From positions 96,573,582 through 96,637,581 of the forward strand of contig CM055897.1 in NCBI GenBank assembly GCA_029582155.1: 64,000 nucleotides of DNA, in the 5' to 3' direction. The DNA comes from Panopea generosa. Its lineage: Eukaryota > Mollusca > Bivalvia > Adapedonta > Hiatellidae. Positions within the stretch are counted from its first letter, which is position 1, and the number at the start of each line of letters is the position of its first letter. Shown here piece after piece: positions 57,311-64,000 of the stretch. A model generated the notes under the pieces. The model was not told the DNA's origin, did not search any database, and worked only from the letters and a program-made list of their open reading frames with translations. The position numbers were made by a program, and so were the translations under genes.

Positions 57311-57489
57311 TTAAATAAGGGTATAACAGACCTGAAGAGGGATAAGCACAACACAACTCTGTGTTTCTACTTAGAGTTGGTACAGTTAATATTGTAGTCG
57401 TTATTTTAATAACTTTTTCATAAGCCAGTATGTTATATTGTTATTTTTTTCCTTTTCTATACTTCATTTTGTGTTTGTTTTTATCAATG

Positions 57490-57700
57490 TGGTTTAACAT
57501 CCTTTTCAACACATTACAGATTATATAAAAATATGGCATCAAGTTTGATTAATTGAGAAAGATCTTAGAACAAATCAAGAGCAGAACCATCATTCTTCCA
57601 CACAGAAATAAACCAGACTCAAACCCACAACCTCAGTGGTGGGAGATAAGTGATCTTGACACAGTGTCTCCAAGACCACTGGGCCGCAGAGGACTCTTTG
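57490..57700 (-). repeat. SINE family C, full length
   Basis: On the minus strand from 57700: the head 'ctctgcggcccagtggtctt' (A box) and 'ttgtgggtttgagtctgg' (B box), then the body to 'aatgtgttgaaaaggatg'. Its T-arm region is the closest SINE match to the 38-bp satellite unit. Confidence 0.85.
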
Positions 57701-58479
57701 GGTGTAAATAGCATGAGGTATGGAGATATATTATGCTATTAATTGCAGTTTATGATGTTGAGGGTTTTGACATTTTACTTAGTTTTGGGCGAAGTTAACC
57801 AATTAGAGGCTTTGGAAATATATTACGGTTTTTAGGAGAGTAAATAACCACACTTTGTGATGCTTTTCGAAACAAAATGCAAAATTATAGAGTGAATTTT
57901 TGCTCCCTTTGTGGAGTGAACTAAATGGGAATAATCTGGTTCTTAAATTACTGAATTGCTACAGTAAAGACCGAAACCAGCTGATTAAATGGACATGTGC
58001 ATTTTACTGCATGGTCCAATATTCCGTATACATAACAGAACTAGGTGATGGCTGCGACTATATACTAATAACAGGATACTTTATTTCGAGTTAAAGATAT
58101 TACATGTATTTGAGCTAAGGCATGTTTTCAAGTTTTTATTGTATAATTATAATAATTTACGGATGAAAATGAATGATAAATTTGTTATAGAAAGAAGGAG
58201 GATAAGGTTAAAAAATACATTTTTGTTAAGCGATTAAATAAATTGTTTTTTAATGAAATTGCAAAGTGTGTATATTTGGTGTAAGATAAGTCTAAATGGA
58301 GGTTTTGTATATGTATATAGTGTTTGATTTTTGATACATAGTTACGGTGACGTTGTCTTGAGGAGCTTTGTAAATATGTACATGGTTGGGGTGTTGGTGG
58401 CAGATAGGGAGACTTTACAAATATGTAATATAATGCAAAAATATGAATATGTTCATGAGATAAAGCTGTAATTGTACAT
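57701..58479. other. No recognisable feature
   Basis: AT-rich sequence. A 64-codon open stretch at 57900-58094 has no recognisable family or splice context. Confidence 0.45.
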
Positions 58480-58790
58480 TGCCAATATTTTTTACAACTG
58501 GACTATCTGCTGCAAAGTTAACTGCCCAGAAGAGAAAATGTATTCATATGACCTTTGAGCATATAGTGACCTTAACCTTAGGATAGTGAGAGTGACCTTG
58601 ACCTTAGGATGGTGGGAGCATTATCTTCATGTAACAAACATTCTTGACCGATATTTATTAAAACTGGACCAACCTCTACAGAGTTGCAGCCCAGGAAAGG
58701 AAGTAGGATGGATGGGATGTATGGACTGACAACACTAATGCTATATGACCCCTTTTTTTATTGACAAGGACATAAAATAGATTTTTTTGG
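58480..58790 (+). repeat. Fragment of a dispersed 'gaccttgacctt' repeat
   Basis: 'atagtgaccttaaccttagg' and 'gagtgaccttgaccttagga' are a short tandem phrase, followed by 'ctggaccaacctctacagag'. Such phrases occur inside ACAAGAG-type elements of bivalves (general recollection). No ends were found. Confidence 0.45.
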
Positions 58791-58835
58791 CATTACAACT
58801 GCTACTTGTGTGTGATAACATGATTGTGACAGAAT

Positions 58836-59020
58836 GAGGTTCAATGCCATTTACAACACATTTACAGTAATATATGGCATCTGGTTTTATGGTAGATGAC
58901 TAGACGAGTAGAACCTCTGCTCTTCTGAATTAGTAACTTGCAACTTTCTCACATTAAGTTTCTGGAATGAGCTGGGCTCAAATCCTTGACCTCAGTGACG
59001 AGTGAGACAGTGCCTTAGGC
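58836..59020 (-). repeat. SINE family C, diverged
   Basis: On the minus strand: 'ggcctaaggcactgtctcac' + 'tcgtcactgaggtcaaggat' + 'ttgagcccag' gives the anticodon/T-arm part. The body runs towards 'aatgtgttgtaaatggcatt' near 58845. Confidence 0.75.
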
Positions 59021-59150
59021 CAAAGGGAACCTAGATAATGATAGAACAAAAATGGCAGACGTTCAAAGAAAGTGGACATGACAAATGTATGATAAAATAC
59101 TTCACAGCCAATGGCAATAACTCAGTCCAACTACCAATTTAACAGAAGTA

Positions 59151-59328
59151 CAGTCAAACCAGTGTAAGCGGTCACCTCTATTAAGCAACCACTTGTCTTA
59201 AACAGCCACATTTTCTATTTCCCATTTCTATGCTTAAAGAGCAAATTGACCTGTATTAAGCACCAACCTGTGTTAAAAGGCCACTTTTGCTATTTCCCTT
59301 GACTGGCTGTTTAAGACAGGTTTTACCG
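59151..59328 (+). mobile_element. 178-bp MITE, CAGT ends, TA target
   Basis: Begins cagtcaaaccagtgtaag and ends 'cttgactggctgtttaagac' + 'aggttttaccg'. TA flanks both ends. Internal 'ttaagc..ccac' motifs repeat near the left end. It is the same length as 63783-63960. TA target and CAGT ends fit the Tc1/mariner-pogo group. No coding capacity. Confidence 0.85.
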
Positions 59329-59330
59329 TA

Positions 59331-61429
59331 TCTTGACAGTTCAAATACAATTTTATAGTTAAAAACTACATTTATTTTAGTCTCTTAATTGGAAATACTG
59401 TGTTCTAAAATAATAAATTTTGACAAAATACCTCGCCCTCATAAAGCAAACAACCTGTAGAAACAACCTGAATATCTGCCGAAGATATTTGCAGAATCTT
59501 GTACTCTCTCCCACAGCCGTATCTAAGTGTATACCAGTATAATTATAACCGTTTCATAAGTTAAGTCAGAGGTGATTACCACTGCCATCATTTTAAACTC
59601 AGAAAACAGGTGGTCGTTGTTAATCCACACATGTTACCTATATTCATCATTGAGCTAATACGGATGCTTTTTCAAACAGGATTCAATCTTTAATGCATCA
59701 TTTATACAGCATATTGCCGCAATGTAAAATACATTTGTCAAATGTGAAGTTAATAAATTAGTTCCATGCGTGCTTGTTGTGGTTAAAGTCCAGTATTAAG
59801 GTTCCAAGTCGACTGCCACTTTATATAATAGATGTAGAATCTGTGAGAAATGAACCAAGAGAAGCACTTAATGGTGACTGCATAATTTTGTAGAAAAATT
59901 AGGGAAAGACAGGAGGACTGGATGAATAATATTTGAGTTATAGTGGATGGTGACCGTGGATATTAACTGCAGCTGAGAGATAAAGCTAGCCAATCAATAC
60001 AGCTTTTACACAATTTTAGAGGAGATACAGTTTTGTGTATTCTTTAGTTATAAAGAACTATCTATGAAAACCAAGGTGTCAAAAAGTAAAATTCTGAAAA
60101 GGTACATTACGGTCAAGTTTTAAGTGGCACCATAAATCGTCATCACACCATGCATTTCCTAATCTCATCTGGAATTACATCTTTATTGTGATCGGTCATC
60201 TTAAATGTTATTTAAGTGAGAAAATGAAACTTGACAGATTTCATGTCATTTATATAAATTTGTATTATTTAAATACTAAAAAAAAGAAGCTTTCTCTGTA
60301 ATTTTGAAACACCTCTGTCTATTTTTAGTAACAGCAGCCATCTTGGCCAATAGGCATTATAAAGAAAAGTACAATAAAGCTTTAAGGGCCCGCCTTTTTG
60401 TTATAACTTTTTCATTCAGTTTAGGCAGCTGTAATTTTTTATAATTACCCACCACACAGAGAGATACTTTTAATGTTTTTTTCACATTGTAGTAAAAAAA
60501 GACAACTCACTGCCAATAAGTCTTAACTTTATGAGAAATCTAAAAATAATAAAAACTAAAAAAAACAACAGTTGTAAGAATTTTTATGTCTCAATTCAGT
60601 AATCTACATTAACTGGACTGTGTAACCATAAAATAACCATAATTCATTGGGAAACATTCACCTATTCATTAAATTGTAGCCTCGAGTATATCGCATTCCT
60701 ATGAGTTCCTGAACGAAAGAAATTCTATTTTGAGCACAAGATCATACTAAATCAGCTTACCACACATACAGACTGTAACAAATTCTCATAATAACAAGTA
60801 GTTTGGATGGGATAATGAACAGTTTCCACAGTCTACAGTAGAGTGCCACGTAGAACTGGAAGTCAGCCATACCACAGACACTAATATGTCAAATGGTTCA
60901 AATCACATTTCTCAAAATCAGGCTTAAGTCTTAAAGATGTACAACAGCTGTCTCAGTAGGGGCAATTGACTTGCAACTTAATTTTCAGAACTTCACAATG
61001 ATGATTTGTTACTTGATCAGTCTTTGGAATATCAGCACTGAACCTTGTAACATAACAGCCTGAACTCTACATTTGTCAACATAACGTCTACTACAATCCT
61101 CAGTTTTATGTTTATCACATGGCCCCAGAAAGGATTGTTCTGATGTACAACAAACGGCAGTTCATCAACTAGTTTCAGTGTTTTGGTGACTCAGCACATC
61201 CAGTTATTGATGGTGATTTCTACTAACGAAGGACCTACATATACATTTAGGAGACCTCCAAGAATCAACATTTTACTACTCTACTACTTCAAGAATTCAA
61301 CAACTACAATTTAATGACATAGACCACATAATGTTCTGTATCAGTGAGATCTGAAACTCAGGCGATGCTGCCCAGTAGATAAGTAATCGTCATTTCTTTT
61401 CCCCTTGGGTGTGCTAATGGTGGTGTTCA
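59331..61429. other. About 2.1 kb without a recognised gene
   Basis: Near 60310-60350 'tatttttagtaacagcagcc' + 'atcttgg' resembles the Helitron-like interior at 19275-19305. Otherwise no open frame, RNA gene or repeat order was seen on either strand. Confidence 0.45.
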
Positions 61430-63245
61430 CATGTGTAAAATTTCATTGGTGTAAAAGATAGTAGTTACTGAAATTTTAAACATGCTAAAAACCTAAACCT
61501 AAAAGTTGCCATAACTCTGCCTAAATGGAGTTATCATACTTATTCCCTCGAACCCCTAAATGTAGTTATTGTGCTTGTTCCCTTGAGCCTCTAAATGTAG
61601 TTATTGTGCTTGTTCCCTTGAACCCCTAAATGTGGTTATTGTGCTTGTTTCCTTGAGTCTCTAAATGTAGTTATTGTGCTTGTTTCCTTGAGTCTCTAAA
61701 TGTAGTTATTGTGCTTGTTCCCTTGAGTCCCTAAATGTAGTTATTGTGCTTGTTCCCTTGAGTCCTTAAATGTAGTTATTGTGCTTGTTCCCTTGAGTCC
61801 CTAAATGTAGTTATTGTGCTTGTTCCCTTGAGTCCCTAAATGTAGTTATTGAGCTTGTTCTCTTGAGTCCCTAAATGTAGTTATTGAGCTTGTTCTCTTG
61901 AGTCCCTAAATGTAGTTATTGTGCTTGTTCCCTTGAGTCCCTAAATGTAGTTATTGTGCTTGTTCCCTTGAGTCCCTAAATGTAGTTATTGAGCTTGTTC
62001 CATTGAGTCCTTAAATGTAGTTATTGTGCTTGTTCCCTTGAGCCCCTAAATGTAGTTATTGAGCTTGTTCTCTTGAGTCCCTAAATGTAGTTATTGAGCT
62101 TGTTCTCTTGAGTCCCTAAATGTAGTTATAGTGCTTGTTCCCTTGAGCCCCTAAATGTAGTTATTGTGCTTGTTCCCTTGAGTCCCTAAATGTAGTTATT
62201 GAGCTTGTTCTCTTGAGTCCCTAAATGTAGTTATTGAGCTTGTTCTCTTGAGTCCCTAAATGTAGTTATTGTGCTTGTTCCCTTGAGTCCCTAAATGTAG
62301 TTATTGAGCTTGTTCCATTGAGTCCTTAAATGTAGTTATTGTGCTTGTTCCCTTGAGCCCCTAAATGTAGTTATTGTGCTTGTTCCCTTGAGTCTCTAAA
62401 TGTAGTTATTGTGCTTGTCCCCTTGAGCCCCTAAATGTAGTTATTGTGCTTGTTCCCTTGAGTCTCTAAATGTAGTTATTGTGCTTGTCCCCTTGAGCCC
62501 CTAAATGTAGTTATAGTGCTTGTTCCCTTGAGTCACTAAATGTAGTTATTGTGCTTGTTCCCTTGAGCCCCTAAATGGAGTTATTGTGCTTGTTCCCTGG
62601 AGCCCCTAAAAGGAGTTATCATGCCTGTTCCTTTGAGCCTCTAAAATGAGTTATCTTACTTGATCCCATGAGCCCCTATATGGAGTAATCATGCTTGTTC
62701 CGTTGAGCCCCTAAATAAAGTCATTGTGCTTGTTCAGTTGAACCCCTAAATGGAGTTATTATGCTTGTCCCCATCAGCCCCTAAATGGAGTTATCATGCT
62801 TGTCCCCTTCAGCCCCTAAATGGAGTTATCATGCTTGTCCCCTTCAGTCCCTAAATGGAGTTATCATGCTTGTCCCTTTCAGCCCCTAAATGGAGTTATC
62901 ATGCTTGTCCCCTTCAGCCCCTAAATGGAGTTATCATGCTTGTCCCTTTCAGCATCTTTACTAATAGTGATAACATGTTATTTTTCATTGATACAACCTG
63001 GCAGTTACCGAGATATGAGTTTGCTAAAACATTAAACCAAATTTTCCAAGTAAAAAGGGGCCATAATTCTGCCTAAAATCAAAATTGAGTTAACCAACTT
63101 GGCCTCTTGAATCCCCTTTATGGTAGTGAATATACCAGAACACATGAAGTTTCACTGATGTATTGGTAGTGGTTATTGAGATATGAGCATGCTTCAAAAC
63201 TTGAACCAGAAAACCAATGCTGACGCCAACATCACGGCAAATACA
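61430..63245 (+). mobile_element. ACAAGAG-type element enlarged by a 35-bp array
   Basis: The left flank ('agttgccataactctgccta') and right flank ('ggggccataattctgcctaa', 'ttattgagatatgagcatgc', 'aaccaatgctgacgccaaca') are both typical interior phrases of the class. The 35-bp array lies between them. Neither terminal motif is clearly present. Confidence 0.5.
61521..62952. repeat. 35-bp satellite array, about 41 units
   Basis: The unit is 'gagtccctaaatgtagttat' + 'tgtgcttgttccctt'. Central units are nearly identical. Edge units (61521-61560 and 62590-62950) have 'tggagttatcatgcttgtcc' and look like the starting sequence. A three-unit pattern with 'gagcttgttctcttgag' recurs near 61850, 62060 and 62190. 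Confidence 0.95.
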
Positions 63246-63782
63246 ATTTAAACTTCCCTTTTTCAAATGTCAACCTAAAAAATTCACTTCTTCATATTTG
63301 AAAATGTTCGGCACGGACAACTAAACATGGACAACTCGAACAATGGATTTCACCCACCCTGCATTTACAATCCATTTAAACAAGTGTGAAGGTAGGGACA
63401 AACTGTTGTCAGATAAATCTAAATAACGTTATATCATTGTGAGATTGTGAGATTTAGAAAAACAAACTACCAGATTAGAGATATCCCTATCCGCTGTCTT
63501 TGACATAATCAAAAACCTTCTCAACATTCTTCGAATGCTGCCAACAAGTATGAAGAAAATGCAGCGTCATATTTACATGGCAATTACAAATTGTTGCAGG
63601 TAGATTTTCCCACGCTCGCAACTCCACTTCATCATTATCGGAGCAACTGTTCACGATATGCATACCACAGGCAGGTTCTTAATGAGATTAACACACTTGA
63701 TCGGACACAATCGTCTTCTCTCATAATTCTTGAGCACCCGCACAAGAGGACTTGTTGGTAGTACATGCTCAACTGCATCATG
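63246..63782. other. No recognised gene; slightly GC-richer
   Basis: The stretch at 63300-63720 is less repetitive and somewhat richer in G and C than most of the window. No exon with convincing splice sites was found in it. Confidence 0.4.
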
Positions 63783-63960
63783 CAGTCAAACCTGTGTAAG
63801 CTGTCACCTCTATTAAGCAGCCACCTGTCTTAAGCAACCGTATTTTCTATTTCCCATTTCTATGCTTTCAGAGTTAATTAACCTGTATTAAGTTACAACC
63901 TGTCTTAAAAAGCCACTTTTGCTCCTTCCCTCGACTGGCTGCTTAAAACAGGTTTGACTG
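63783..63960 (+). mobile_element. 178-bp MITE, CAGT ends, second copy
   Basis: Begins cagtcaaacctgtgtaag and ends 'ctgcttaaaacaggtttgac' + 'tg', so the terminal ten bases are perfect inverted repeats. TA follows at 63961; the left flank is TG, probably a mutated TA. It is clearly homologous along its whole length to 59151-59328. Confidence 0.88.
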
Positions 63961-64000
63961 TATAATTATATAACCATATTTTGTAAATTATCCAAGTAAG

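Overview
The window reads as non-coding DNA from a eukaryotic nuclear genome, most likely a bivalve mollusc (inference). The grounds are AT-rich intergenic or intronic sequence, several tRNA-derived SINE families, short TIR elements, and many elements that begin ACAAGAG and end in a hairpin plus CTAA, with bivalve-style internal phrases such as 'ggccataactctgcc'. No complete gene is visible. Two probable single exons lie at 12388-12532 (+) and 19761-19823 (-). No LTR or virus-derived element was recognised.

About 26 kb (roughly 41%) is tandem satellite in seven unrelated families: 18 bp (8470-10965), 57 bp (20795-27360), 38 bp (29472-37527), 26/52 bp (39226-41843), about 41/82 bp (43371-44772, split by a transposon), 36 bp (45645-50289) and 35 bp (61521-62952). 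Several show higher-order duplications: an 844/1182/2026-bp set in the 57-bp array, a 2102-bp tandem duplication in the 38-bp array, and shifts of about 467 and 519 bp in the 36-bp array. The long open frames in the 18-, 57- and 36-bp arrays follow from repeat units divisible by three and are not annotated as proteins.

Between the arrays lie dispersed elements. Four tRNA-derived SINE families (called A-D here) occur, one nested in another with a clear target-site duplication. Other elements are a decayed LINE reverse transcriptase (10966-12125, minus), a TA-target MITE with 21-bp perfect TIRs (43883-44676), a piggyBac-like MITE bounded by TTAA that carries its own 25-bp minisatellite (56913-57310), two 178-bp CAGT-ended MITEs plus a fragment, a long imperfect inverted repeat (3265-3680 and 4855-5440), and Helitron-like elements (16372-18402, 18425-19410, 20250-20672, 52485-52716 and end fragments).

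Two relationships stand out. The 38-bp satellite resembles the anticodon/T-arm part of SINE family C, and most of its roughly 212 units keep a match to the Pol III B box. The 57-, 35- and 36-bp arrays are flanked by sequence typical of the ACAAGAG...CTAA elements, suggesting these satellites grew from tandem cores inside such elements.
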